Shown piece after piece: positions 8,012 to 15,910 of a DNA stretch of 64,000 nucleotides. Position numbers and translations under genes: made by a program. The stretch comes from CALROG01 sp943369755 (GTDB lineage: Bacteria > Pseudomonadota > Gammaproteobacteria > Burkholderiales > Burkholderiaceae_C). A model generated the notes under the pieces. That model saw only the letters and a program-made list of their open reading frames with translations. It was not told the DNA's origin and made no database searches. The stretch lies in NCBI GenBank assembly GCA_943369755.1, contig CALROG020000008.1:50520-114519 (forward strand), written 5' to 3'. Each line of letters starts with the position of its first letter. Position 1 is the first letter of the stretch.

Positions 8012-8979
8012 AACGCTGCGTTGTCCTGCTGGCCTGCAGCGCGGCCCTGGCGCATGCGGCATTGCCTGCATTGCCCGAAGGTGCGCGCTGCGTGGCCCCG
8101 GCCAAACCGGGCGGCGGCTTTGACCTGACCTGCGAGCTGGCCCGCACCGCGCTGCAGGCAACAGCGCCCGGTGTGGCATTGCCCACCACCTATCTGCCCG
8201 GCGGCATTGGCGCCATGGCCTTCAACACCGTGGTGCGCCAGCAGCCGGCCGACGCCAAAACCATTGTTGCGTTCTCGGCGGGTTCATTGCTGAACCTGGC
8301 GCAGGGCCGCTTTGGCCCCTACAGTGAGCGTGACGTGCGCTGGGTGGCCGCTTTGGGGCTGGACCACGGCGTGATCGCCGTGCGGCGCGACGCGCCCTAC
8401 ACCACGCTGGGCGACCTGGTGGCGGCGCTCAAGCGCAACCCCAACGCCGTGGTGTTTGGTGCGGGTGGCACCATCGGCAGCCAGGACTGGATGAAAGCCG
8501 CGCTGCTGGCGCGCGCGGCCGGTGTCAGCCACAAGACCATGCGCTTTGTGGCGTTTGAAGGCGGTGGCGAGGCACTGGGCGCGCTGGCGGGCGGCCATGT
8601 GCAAGTGCTGGCGGGCGATGCGGCCGAGGTGGCCCGGCAGATGGACAAGGGCATGCCGGTGCGGGTGCTGGCGGTGCTGGCCGAGCGGCGCCTGGGTGGC
8701 AGCTGGGCCGGCGTGCCCACAGCGAAAGAGCAGGGCTTTGACATCCGCTGGCCCATCTTGCGTGGCGTGTATGTGGGTCCGCAGGTGGCCGACGCCGCCT
8801 ACCGCCAGTGGGTCGATGCCTTCACCCAGGCGCAGGCCCATCCGCGCTACACCGCCGCGCTGGCGCAAGCCGGACTGACGGCGGCACCCGCAACCGGTGC
8901 GGCATTGGAGGGGCTGATTGTTGAGCACATGGCGCGCTACCGCGCGCTGGCCCGGGAATTCGGGCTGGGGCCGAAATAA
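8008..8979 (+). CDS. Bug/TctC-like periplasmic binding protein translationally coupled to tctE
   Basis: A 323-residue exported protein with signal MKRCVVLLACSAALAHA. After it comes CVAPAKPGGGFDLTCELART, matching the first Bug signature, then TTYLPGGIGAMAFN and VFGAGGTIGSQDW, where the ligand loops lie in Bug proteins. Its start codon overlaps the kinase stop, so it is made in step with TctE. In Bordetella a Bug protein (BctC) interacts with its TctE-type sensor (BctE); the tight coupling here suggests the same sensing role rather than only transport. That is inference. Confidence 0.85.
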   Translation: MKRCVVLLACSAALAHAALPALPEGARCVAPAKPGGGFDLTCELARTALQATAPGVALPTTYLPGGIGAMAFNTVVRQQPADAKTIVAFSAGSLLNLAQGRFGPYSERDVRWVAALGLDHGVIAVRRDAPYTTLGDLVAALKRNPNAVVFGAGGTIGSQDWMKAALLARAAGVSHKTMRFVAFEGGGEALGALAGGHVQVLAGDAAEVARQMDKGMPVRVLAVLAERRLGGSWAGVPTAKEQGFDIRWPILRGVYVGPQVADAAYRQWVDAFTQAQAHPRYTAALAQAGLTAAPATGAALEGLIVEHMARYRALAREFGLGPK

Positions 8980-8988
8980 CGCAGGCGC

Positions 8989-9318
8989 TCAGAACGGGAT
9001 GCGGCCCGTCCAGATGTCCTTGTACATGACCCAGTCGCCCATGAAACTGTAGAACGGGCGCTTGAAGCTGGCGGGCTTGTTCTTCTCAAAGCCAAAGTGG
9101 CCGATCCAGGCAAAGGCGTAACCGCACAGCAGGCCTGCCAGCAGCCATAGCGGGTTGCCAGTGGTGAGCATCGTGGCCAGGCACACCAGGCCCAGCGAAG
9201 AACCCACAAAGTGCAGCCGTCGGCAGGTGCGGTTGCTATGTTCGTTCAAATAGAACGGGTAGAACTCGGCAAATGTCTTGAAGCTGCGCGGGTCGGTGGC
9301 GGTGGCGGTGGCGTCCAT
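8989..9318 (-). CDS. Mpo1-like (DUF962) family membrane protein
   Basis: A 109-residue protein with two or three membrane segments and the family hallmarks FYPFYLNEHSNRTCRRLHFVG, with HFVG marking the first helix, and WIGHFGFEKNKPASFKRPFYS. The conserved histidines (in NEHSNR, RRLHFVG and GHFGFEKN) are those proposed to bind iron in yeast Mpo1, a 2-hydroxy fatty acid dioxygenase. The bacterial role is unproven. It lies 25 bp downstream of the P450 gene on the same strand, consistent with a shared transcript and perhaps lipid chemistry. Confidence 0.85.
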   Translation of the reverse strand: MDATATATDPRSFKTFAEFYPFYLNEHSNRTCRRLHFVGSSLGLVCLATMLTTGNPLWLLAGLLCGYAFAWIGHFGFEKNKPASFKRPFYSFMGDWVMYKDIWTGRIPF

Positions 9319-9343
9319 GGGGGGTCTCCAGTTTTTTTGCAGT

Positions 9344-10618
9344 TTAGGCCACCGAGAAGGGCGCATGCAAGAAGCCCCTGAACCGGGCGCGACCGCCGCG
9401 GGTGGGGCGCTGCGTCAATTGGTAGCGCGCAAAGCGCTGCAAAAAGCGGCCAATCGCAACCCGGCCTTCGAGCCGCGCCAGGCTCAGGCCCGCGCACTGG
9501 TGGATGCCGAAGCCGAACGCCAGATGGCGGTTGTTGTCTCTGGACAAGTCCAGCACTTCGGGGTTTGCAAACTGCGCCGGGTCGCGGTTGGCCGCACCAA
9601 TGCACAGCGTGACCAGCGCCCCGGCGTCAAGCGGTACGCCACCAATTTCGCAGGCCTTGAGCGCGCGCCGGTTGCCGAGCTGGTTGGACGATTCAAACCG
9701 CAAAATTTCGTCTATTGCCAAGGTTAAAACAGTCTCCAGCCCGTTTGAGTCCTGCGCGAGCCACTGCGTTTTTTGTAGCAACTCAGATTTGGCGGCGGGC
9801 CATTCCTGCAAGGCCACCAGGGCGTTGCCGATCAGGTTGGTGGTGGTTTCATGGCCCGCATTGAGGATGAAGATGCAGTTTTGCAGCAGCTCGGTTTCGC
9901 TGAGCTGCTCGCCTGTACCGTCACCCTGGATCAGCCGTGTCAGCACGTCATGCTCCGGGTCCCCGGGGGTGGCGCGGCGCTCGCGCACCAGCTCGCGAAG
10001 GTAGGCCAGCATCTCGGTCACGCTGCGGTTGCCGGCGGCCTGCTGGTCGGGCGTGATCCGGGGCTCCAGCGCCCCCAGAATGGCCAGCGACCATTCGCGC
10101 AGTGGGCCGCGGTCAGCATGCGGCACGCCCAGCAGGTTGCCGATGATCTCTACCGGAATGGCGCAGGCAAAGTCTTCGATCAAGTCGCCCCCGCCCTGGG
10201 CCTCGATCTTGTCCAGCAGGCTGTCCACCAGCGTCACCAGGCCGGGCTCCATGTCGGCAATGGCGCGGCGCGTCAGCGCGCCCATGATGAGCTTGCGCAC
10301 CCGGGTGTGCAGCGGCGGGTCGTTGAACACCAGGCTGGTGGTGTGGTGCTCCAGCAGCGGTGAGTCGCCGTACTTCGGCGCAAACTCAATTTTCTTGTCG
10401 GAGCTGAAGGTTTGCGCGTCCCGGTACACCGCCACCAGGTCGGCGTAGCGGGTCAGAAAGTAGCTGCCGTCAGGCATGCGCCGCACCGGCTCGGTTTCAC
10501 GCAAATGCGCATACACCGGATAGGGGTTGGCGTAAAAGTCAGGGGGCAGGGCGCGCAGGTCAAAGCTTGCGGCAATTTCTTCAGCCCGCTCGGGCGACAG
10601 TGCAGGGGTGATGACCAT
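9344..10618 (-). CDS. Cytochrome P450
   Basis: A 424-residue soluble bacterial P450. The I-helix oxygen-binding motif is NAGHETTTN, the K-helix ExxR is in DEILRFES, and the haem-ligand loop is FGFGIHQCAG with the cysteine near residue 375. Early strings LPPDFYANPYPVYAHLRE and LVFNDPPLHTRVRKL are usual for monooxygenases of this class; the substrate is unknown. The ATG at 10618 is preferred to a GTG at 10633. Residues about 277-298 (QKTQWLAQDSNGLETVLT region), just before the K helix, are encoded by repeat copy 3 and are absent from P450s I can recall. Confidence 0.93.
   Translation of the reverse strand: MVITPALSPERAEEIAASFDLRALPPDFYANPYPVYAHLRETEPVRRMPDGSYFLTRYADLVAVYRDAQTFSSDKKIEFAPKYGDSPLLEHHTTSLVFNDPPLHTRVRKLIMGALTRRAIADMEPGLVTLVDSLLDKIEAQGGGDLIEDFACAIPVEIIGNLLGVPHADRGPLREWSLAILGALEPRITPDQQAAGNRSVTEMLAYLRELVRERRATPGDPEHDVLTRLIQGDGTGEQLSETELLQNCIFILNAGHETTTNLIGNALVALQEWPAAKSELLQKTQWLAQDSNGLETVLTLAIDEILRFESSNQLGNRRALKACEIGGVPLDAGALVTLCIGAANRDPAQFANPEVLDLSRDNNRHLAFGFGIHQCAGLSLARLEGRVAIGRFLQRFARYQLTQRPTRGGRARFRGFLHAPFSVA
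9726..9786 (+). repeat. Dispersed 60-bp repeat, copy 3, in frame inside the P450 gene
   Basis: A more diverged copy: AAAACAGTCTCCAGCCCG at the left, GCGCGAGCCACTGCG in the middle and TTTTTTGTAGCAACTCAG at the right. The left end matches AAAACAGGCTGTAGCCCG of other copies and the right end matches the copy in yihY. It is read on the opposite strand as part of P450 without a stop. Confidence 0.65.
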
Positions 10619-10663
10619 GGGCAGGTTATACACGGCAGGGCCAGATATCAGGCAAAAACGGCT

Positions 10664-10714
10664 GTAGCCCGCATGGGTGTTGTGTGACCCACTATGAAAA
10701 ATGTAGCAAATCAG
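10664..10714 (+). repeat. Dispersed 60-bp repeat, copy 4
   Basis: AAAAACGGCTGTAGCCCGC leads into GACCCACTATGAAAAATGTA and GCAAATCAGG. It fills most of the gap between the P450 gene and the alpha/beta hydrolase gene and supplies the hydrolase stop codon (TCA at 10711-10713 on this strand). Confidence 0.8.
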
Positions 10715-11529
10715 GTGGCCAGAAAGTCCCGGATGGCAAACAGCGTGGCCTCGGGTGTCTCGGTCATCTGGTGGTGGCCCACAGGCAGGCTGGCCACTTT
10801 GAAGCTCTTGCCCGTCGCCTTTGCCTTGTCAATCAGGGGCTGGGCTGCTTTGGCCATGGTCATTTGGTCCTGCGCACCCAGCACAAACAGCACGGGGGCT
10901 GTGACCTGCGCGATAGCGTTTTCGCCGTTCGCATAGCTGTCGCAGGCTTTGAAGCCGCGATGAAACACATTGACCTTGGGGTTGCTGCGCAGCACGCGCC
11001 GGCCCAGCGCCAGGCTCGCGCCAAAAATCCAGGTGCCGGGCCCCAGCGTGGACGGCGGGACGGCCAGCGTGCTGCGGCTGAACACATTGATCATCTGTAG
11101 TGCCTTTTCGGGCTCGTTGAGCGAGGCATCCAGCAGCATTTGCGACACCTTCATCGGGAAGGCCGTGCCCACCAGCACCAGGTGGCTCACACGGTCTTGC
11201 AGCCGTGAAGCTGCTTCCAGCGCAATCAGCGAGCCCCAGCTGTGGCCGACCAGCGCAGCCTTTTCAACGCCCGCTGCGTCCAGCAGCGCGGTGACGAAGG
11301 CGGCTGCTTCCTCCACCGATGAGGGGGCTTCGCCTTCGCTGCGGCAGTGGCCGGGCAGGTCTACCGCCAGCACGTTCCAGCCGTGGTTGGCCAGGTAGCG
11401 GCTTTGCAGGACCCATACGCTGTGGTCGTTGACCACGCCGTGGATGAAGACCACGGTGGGTTTGGTGGCGTCAAAAGACTTGCCGCCGGTGTAGCAGTAG
11501 GTGTTGGTGCCGTTGACGGACAGATACAT
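10711..11529 (-). CDS. Alpha/beta hydrolase
   Basis: A 272-residue alpha/beta-fold hydrolase. The oxyanion motif is VVFIHGVVNDHS, the nucleophile elbow is LVGHSWGSLIALE with the expected serine, the acid is likely the Asp in LGAQDQMT, and the histidine is in LPVGHHQMTE, so the catalytic set looks complete. The substrate is unknown. It starts 2 bp after the metY stop, so the two are co-transcribed. Neighbourhood with MetY might suggest a thioester or acyl-homoserine substrate, but it lacks the MetX architecture and I do not claim that. Confidence 0.88.
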   Translation of the reverse strand: MYLSVNGTNTYCYTGGKSFDATKPTVVFIHGVVNDHSVWVLQSRYLANHGWNVLAVDLPGHCRSEGEAPSSVEEAAAFVTALLDAAGVEKAALVGHSWGSLIALEAASRLQDRVSHLVLVGTAFPMKVSQMLLDASLNEPEKALQMINVFSRSTLAVPPSTLGPGTWIFGASLALGRRVLRSNPKVNVFHRGFKACDSYANGENAIAQVTAPVLFVLGAQDQMTMAKAAQPLIDKAKATGKSFKVASLPVGHHQMTETPEATLFAIRDFLAT

Positions 11530-11531
11530 GG

Positions 11532-12842
11532 TCAGGCCCCCGCTTTCTCGGCGGCCTTGAGGGCGCGCTTGAGGTCGTCGATCAAATCGTCCGGGTCTTC
11601 CAGGCCGATCGACAGGCGGATGGTGCCCTGGCTGATGCCGGCATTCACCAGTGCCTCGTCGCTCATGCGAAAGTGGGTGGTGCTGGCCGGGTGGATCACC
11701 AACGAACGGCAGTCGCCCACGTTGGCCAGGTGGCTGAAGACCTTGAGCGTTTCAATCAGTTTTTTGCCCTGCTCGCGGTTGCCCTTGATATCAAAGCTGA
11801 ACACGCTGCCCGCGCCTTTGGGCAACAGCTTTTGCGCCAGCGCATGGCTGGGGTGGCTTTGCAGCATGGGGTGACCGACCCGCGCCACAAACGGCTGGCT
11901 GGCCAGAAACTCCACCACGCGGCAGGTGTTGCTCATGTGGCGCGCCATGCGCAGTGGCAGGGTTTCAATGCCCTGCAAAATCAGCCAGGCGGTGTGCGGG
12001 CTCATGCAGGCACCAAAGTCGCGCAGGCCCTCGCGCCGCGCGCGCAGCAAAAACGCACCGATGGTGGACTCTTCGGTGAACACCATGTTGTGAAAGCCGT
12101 CATAGGGCTGGGTCAGTTCGGTAAAGCGGCCCGCTGCCTTGGGGCCGTCCCAGTCAAAGCTGCCGCCGTCCACCACAATGCCGCCAATCACCGTGCCGTG
12201 GCCACTCAAAAACTTGGTGGCCGAGTGATACACCAGGTCAGCGCCCAGCGCCAGCGGTTGCTGCAGGTAAGGGGAAGTAAGGGTTGCGTCTACCAGCAGC
12301 GGCACACCGGCCTCATGCGCAATGGCCGAGATGGTGGGAATGTCCAGCACGTCCAGCCCTGGGTTGCCCACCGTTTCGCCAAACAGCAGCTTGGTGTTGG
12401 GGCGGATGGCGGCACGCCAGCCGTCGATGTCGCCGGGCTTCACAAAAGTGGTGTCAATGCCAAAGCGGCGCAGGGTGTAGTGCAGAAGGTTCTGGCTGCC
12501 GCCATACAGCGCGGTGCTGGCCACGATGTGCGAGCCCGCGCCCATGAGCGTGGCCACCGCCAGGTGCAGCGCGGCCTGGCCGCTGGCGGTAGCAATCGCA
12601 CCAATGCCGCCTTCCAGCGCCGCCACGCGTTGTTCCAGCACCGCGTTGGTGGGGTTGCTGATGCGGCTGTACACATGGCCGGCGCGCTCCAGGTTGAACA
12701 GCGCGGCGGCATGGTCGCTGGACTCGAACACGAACGAGGTGGTCAGGTGAATCGGGGTGGCGCGGGCACCGGTGGTGGGGTCTGGCGCGGCACCGGCGTG
12801 CAGGGCCAGGGTGTCAAAGCCAGGGTCAGCGTATCCAGGCAT
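11532..12842 (-). CDS. metY: O-acetylhomoserine sulfhydrylase (MetY-type PLP enzyme)
   Basis: A 436-residue Cys/Met metabolism PLP enzyme making homocysteine (or methionine) from O-acetylhomoserine and sulfide. Motifs: HAGAAPDPTTGARATPIHLT at the N-terminus, YSRISNPTNAVLEQR, ATASGQAALHLAV, the acidic pocket in LLVDATLTSPYL and the PLP-lysine loop HSATKFLSGHGTVIGG. The C-terminal SLVIHPASTTH and IRLSIGLEDPDDLI are standard. Length fits MetY (about 430) rather than the shorter MetB/MetZ. The ATG at 12842 was preferred to a start 13 codons upstream. It is divergent from the CBS-domain gene and leads a probable operon with the hydrolase. Confidence 0.92.
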   Translation of the reverse strand: MPGYADPGFDTLALHAGAAPDPTTGARATPIHLTTSFVFESSDHAAALFNLERAGHVYSRISNPTNAVLEQRVAALEGGIGAIATASGQAALHLAVATLMGAGSHIVASTALYGGSQNLLHYTLRRFGIDTTFVKPGDIDGWRAAIRPNTKLLFGETVGNPGLDVLDIPTISAIAHEAGVPLLVDATLTSPYLQQPLALGADLVYHSATKFLSGHGTVIGGIVVDGGSFDWDGPKAAGRFTELTQPYDGFHNMVFTEESTIGAFLLRARREGLRDFGACMSPHTAWLILQGIETLPLRMARHMSNTCRVVEFLASQPFVARVGHPMLQSHPSHALAQKLLPKGAGSVFSFDIKGNREQGKKLIETLKVFSHLANVGDCRSLVIHPASTTHFRMSDEALVNAGISQGTIRLSIGLEDPDDLIDDLKRALKAAEKAGA

Positions 12843-12859
12843 GTCGTCTCCGGGTAACT

Positions 12860-12873
12860 CTGTTGTAGAACAG
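12860..12873. promoter_or_regulatory. Small dyad in the metY / CBS divergent gap
   Basis: CTGTT-GTAG-AACAG lies in the 92-bp gap between the divergent starts, inside a wider CCGGG...CCCGG pair. It could be an operator for either gene; a TATATT box for the CBS gene lies about 15 bp to its right. No known regulator's consensus is recognised. Confidence 0.3.
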
Positions 12874-12934
12874 CCCGGCATTGTGGGCTATATTCGTTTC
12901 AGGGCCAGTCACGCCGGTACCAGAGGAGAAAGCC

Positions 12935-13393
12935 ATGAAAGTCAGCGACATTCTGCGGGTCAAGGGCAACACCCTGTACACCGCCACCCCCGACGAACCC
13001 CTTGCCAATGCGCTGGCCATCATGAGCGAGAAAGACATCGGCTCGCTGGTGGTCATGGAGCACGGCGACCTGATCGGCATGCTGACGTTTCGCGAGGTTA
13101 TTGCCTGCGTCGTCAAAAACGGCGGGGCGGTGGGTACCACCCTGGTGCGCACGGCAATGGACGACCATCCGCTGACCTGCACCAGCGAGACCGAACTCGA
13201 CGAAGTGCGCCGCATGATGCTGGACCGCCATGCCCGCTACATGCCGGTGATGGACAAACGCATGCTGATGGGCGTGATCAGCTTCTACGACGTGGCCAAG
13301 GCTGTAGTGGACAGCCAGAACTTTGAGAACAAGATGCTCAAGGCCTACATTCGCGACTGGCCGGGCGAGGAAGAAGAAGCGCCCAAGGCCTGA
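12935..13393 (+). CDS. CBS-domain-pair protein
   Basis: A 152-residue protein made of two CBS domains: about 8-62 (NTLYTATPDEPLANALAIMS..DIGSLVVMEHGDLIGMLTFREV) and 80-135 (DDHPLTCTSETELDEVRRMM..ARYMPVMDKRMLMGVISFYDV), followed by an acidic tail. CBS pairs sense adenine nucleotides; stand-alone ones usually modulate partner proteins. The start is fixed by an AGGAG (12924-12928) seven bases ahead of the ATG. No partner is evident nearby, and metY on the other strand is only a neighbour. Confidence 0.88.
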   Translation: MKVSDILRVKGNTLYTATPDEPLANALAIMSEKDIGSLVVMEHGDLIGMLTFREVIACVVKNGGAVGTTLVRTAMDDHPLTCTSETELDEVRRMMLDRHARYMPVMDKRMLMGVISFYDVAKAVVDSQNFENKMLKAYIRDWPGEEEEAPKA

Positions 13394-13396
13394 GGT

Positions 13397-14608
13397 TCAC
13401 CCCATGCTGGCGTGAATCACTTCCCGCACCCGCGGGTAAATTTGCTGGTTCCATTTGCGGCCGCTGAACACCCCGTAGTGGCCCACGCCCACCTGAATAT
13501 GGTGGGTTTTCAGGTAGGGCCGGATGTTGGGGCACAGGTCTTGCGCGGCCACGGTCTGGCCCACCGCACAAATGTCGTCACGCTCGCCTTCTACCGTGAG
13601 CAGCGCGGTGCGACGGATCGCCGCGCAGTTGACCAAGCGGCCGCGGTAGATCAGCGCGCCGCGCGCCAGGTCGTAGGTTTGAAACACCTTTTCCACGGTT
13701 TCCAGGTAGAACTCGGCGGGCAGGTCGTTCACCGCCAGGTATTCGTCATAGAACACGCGGATCACGTCGGCGTGGGCTTCTTCGCCCTGCACCAGGTGCT
13801 GGTACAGGTTGCGAAACTGCTGCTTGTGGCGCTCCAGGTTCATCGATAAAAACGCGCTGAGCTGCACAAAGCCGGGGTAGACCCGGCGCATGTAGCCCGC
13901 ATGCGGCAGTGGCACATGGCTGATCAGGTTCTGCGCGAACCATTCAATCGGCTTGCTGGTGGCCAGCGTGTTCACGCCCGTGGGGTTGACGCGGCAGTCC
14001 ACAGGCCCGGCCATCAGCGTCAGGCTGCGCGGCGTGGCGGGGTGGTCGTCCTCGGCCATCAGCGCGGTGGCGGCCAATGCCGCCACGCAGGGCTGGCACA
14101 CCGCCACCACGTTCACACCGGGGCCGATGGCGGCCATGCTTTGCATCATGTAGTCGATGTAATCGTCCAGGCTGAAACCGCCATGGCGCAGGCTCACGTC
14201 ACGGGCGTTGTGCCAGTCGGTGATGTACACATCATGGTCTTGCAGCAGGGTGCGCGCGGTTTCGCGCAGCAGCGTGGCAAAGTGGCCCGACAGGGGCGCT
14301 ACCAGCAGCACGGGCGGCTGGCCACTGACGCCGACCTTGCGAAAGTGCAGCAAGGTGCCAAACGGCAGGGCCAGGGTTTTTTCTTCCACGACGGGGTAGT
14401 CCTGTTCTCCTACTTTCACCGACTGGATGCCGTAAGCGGGGCGACTGTGGGTCAGGCGCATGCGTGAAAACACCTCCGACGCGGCAGACCACTTGCGCAG
14501 CAGCGAGCCCTCGGTCTGGCTCAACCAGAGCAAGGCGCTGCTGTGCTGGGCCAGCAGCCGCAACGGGGACATCAGGTCTGACTGGGATTGATAGGCCTGG
14601 TACAACAT
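13397..14608 (-). CDS. phaZ: Intracellular polyhydroxyalkanoate depolymerase
   Basis: A 403-residue cytoplasmic PHB depolymerase releasing 3-hydroxybutyrate oligomers from storage granules. The N-terminus MLYQAYQSQSDLMSPLRLLA, the ITDWHNARDVSL string and the cysteine-type active-site loop VVAVCQPCVAALAA (instead of the usual GxSxG) are features of PhaZ1 of Cupriavidus-type bacteria. The ATG at 14608 gives the normal family start. It implies that the host stores PHB. It is divergent from a GST gene; their shared gap contains a perfect 15-bp inverted repeat. Confidence 0.92.
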   Translation of the reverse strand: MLYQAYQSQSDLMSPLRLLAQHSSALLWLSQTEGSLLRKWSAASEVFSRMRLTHSRPAYGIQSVKVGEQDYPVVEEKTLALPFGTLLHFRKVGVSGQPPVLLVAPLSGHFATLLRETARTLLQDHDVYITDWHNARDVSLRHGGFSLDDYIDYMMQSMAAIGPGVNVVAVCQPCVAALAATALMAEDDHPATPRSLTLMAGPVDCRVNPTGVNTLATSKPIEWFAQNLISHVPLPHAGYMRRVYPGFVQLSAFLSMNLERHKQQFRNLYQHLVQGEEAHADVIRVFYDEYLAVNDLPAEFYLETVEKVFQTYDLARGALIYRGRLVNCAAIRRTALLTVEGERDDICAVGQTVAAQDLCPNIRPYLKTHHIQVGVGHYGVFSGRKWNQQIYPRVREVIHASMG

Positions 14609-14654
14609 GCGCGTCCTGATGGGGTGGGCTTTTGGCCCGGTTCCCGGGTTGCAG

Positions 14655-14710
14655 GCAAGTTGCGGGCCAGCCAATGCACCAATATCTTGCCCCGGTGGCC
14701 CGCAACTTGC
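14655..14710. repeat. Perfect 15-bp inverted repeat in the phaZ / GST divergent gap
   Basis: GCAAGTTGCGGGCCA (14655-14669) and TGGCCCGCAACTTGC (14696-14710) are exact reverse complements with a 26-base loop. The structure sits between the two divergent starts (14608 and 14739), so it is positioned as a shared operator or leader structure rather than as a terminator. There is no U-run on either side. Confidence 0.8.
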
Positions 14711-14738
14711 TCAAAGCCCATGGCAAACAGGAGATGCC

Positions 14739-15395
14739 ATGGCAAAAGCCATCCTTACGATCAGCAGCAAGAACTACGGTGCCTGGGCTTTACGCGGCTG
14801 GCTGATGGCCAAATTCGCGGGCCTGGACTTCACCGAAAAAGTGATCCCGCCGGATGACCCGGCCATGAAGGCCGAGATGCTGCTGCTGGCGCCGTCCATG
14901 CTGGTGCCCTCGTTGCAGCACAACGGCATCAAGGTCTGGGACACACTGGCGATTGGTGAGTACCTGCATGAAATCAAGCCCAAGGCGGGCCTGCTGCCTG
15001 CCGACGCCAAGGCCCGGGCGCATTGCCGGGCCATCAGCGGCGAGATGCATTCGGGCTTTTCCTCGCTTCGCGGTGCGCTGCCGATGAACCTCAAGGCGCA
15101 CTTTCCCAACTTCAAGGTCTGGTCGCGGGCGCAAGCCGACATAGACCGTGTGTTCGCGATCTGGCAGGAATGCCTGCGCAGCTATGGCGGGCCTTACCTG
15201 TTCGGCAAGGCCCCGACCATTGCCGACGCCATGTACGCCCCGGTGGTGACACGCTTTCTCACTTACGACGTGCCGCTGGACAAAACCTGCGTGGCCTACT
15301 GCAAGCGCATCATGGAGTTGCCCGCCATGAAGGAGTGGGTTGCGGCCGCGAAGAAAGAGCCCGACGAGATTGACGAGCTCGATGCGGAGTTTTGA
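14739..15395 (+). CDS. Glutathione S-transferase family protein
   Basis: A 218-residue GST-fold protein. The N-terminal half begins ILTISSKNYGAWALRGWLMA, in which a Ser of SSKN is the likely glutathione-activating residue, followed by SMLVPSLQHNGIKVWDTLAI; the C-terminal helical half has YLFGKAPTIADAMYAPVVTR, a usual GST motif. The ATG at 14739 follows CAGGAG, a good ribosome site. Its role may be detoxification; no substrate can be inferred. It is divergent from phaZ and convergent with the cupin gene only 6 bp away. Confidence 0.88.
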   Translation: MAKAILTISSKNYGAWALRGWLMAKFAGLDFTEKVIPPDDPAMKAEMLLLAPSMLVPSLQHNGIKVWDTLAIGEYLHEIKPKAGLLPADAKARAHCRAISGEMHSGFSSLRGALPMNLKAHFPNFKVWSRAQADIDRVFAIWQECLRSYGGPYLFGKAPTIADAMYAPVVTRFLTYDVPLDKTCVAYCKRIMELPAMKEWVAAAKKEPDEIDELDAEF

Positions 15396-15401
15396 CGCTT
15401 A

Positions 15402-15821
15402 CTACCAGGGAGTGGGCGCGGGGATGGCGCAGACCGGCGCTACATCGACCGTCGTGAAGTCGGCTGGAGAGACGATCTCCAGGTACTCCATATCGGGCGA
15501 ATAGTCGAACAGGTAATGGCGGATGCCGGGCCGCTGGTGCACCACGTCGCCCGCCTCGACCAGGGTTTCCTGGTCCTCGTACATGAACTTTGCCCAGCCC
15601 TTGACCATGATCACGATCTGGAACTCTGCCTCATGGCGGTGCCATCCGGTGCCCGTTTCCGGTGCCATATTGGCCTTCACCAGGTGCGCGATGACTTTGC
15701 CATTGGTCGCTGCGGCGACGCCCAGGTCCCGGTAGAGGAAGAAATCGCGCAGGCCCCCTGGCTGATATTGCGTGTCGGCGGGTTTGACGTGTGAGAACTT
15801 GGTTTGGGTGCGGTCCAGCAT
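15402..15821 (-). CDS. Cupin-domain protein
   Basis: A 139-residue single cupin. Motif 1 is GTGWHRHEAEFQIVIMVKG, with two His and one Glu as metal ligands, and motif 2 is GDVVHQRPGIRHYLFDYS with a further His, so the metal site looks intact. The start is set by GGAGGA seven bases before the ATG. Such proteins may be small dioxygenases, isomerases or ligand sensors; nothing here decides. It converges with the GST gene and is divergent from aroC. Confidence 0.85.
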   Translation of the reverse strand: MLDRTQTKFSHVKPADTQYQPGGLRDFFLYRDLGVAAATNGKVIAHLVKANMAPETGTGWHRHEAEFQIVIMVKGWAKFMYEDQETLVEAGDVVHQRPGIRHYLFDYSPDMEYLEIVSPADFTTVDVAPVCAIPAPTPW

Positions 15822-15910
15822 GGTTTTCCTCCGGCAAAGGGGTTGTTGCATCGCAGCATAAGCATGAAGCGTTCCCGCGCCGGTGCACCGGTCTGGGATA
15901 ATCGCGCCCC

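Noticed and set aside
11673..12857. Open frame antisense to metY (394 codons)
   Set aside because: Composition typical of an antisense frame and no recognisable protein.
13886..13906. GTAGCCCGCATGCGG string inside phaZ, resembling the 60-bp repeat
   Set aside because: Only the short core matches; it encodes HAGYMRRVY, a normal part of PhaZ, and neither flank continues the repeat.
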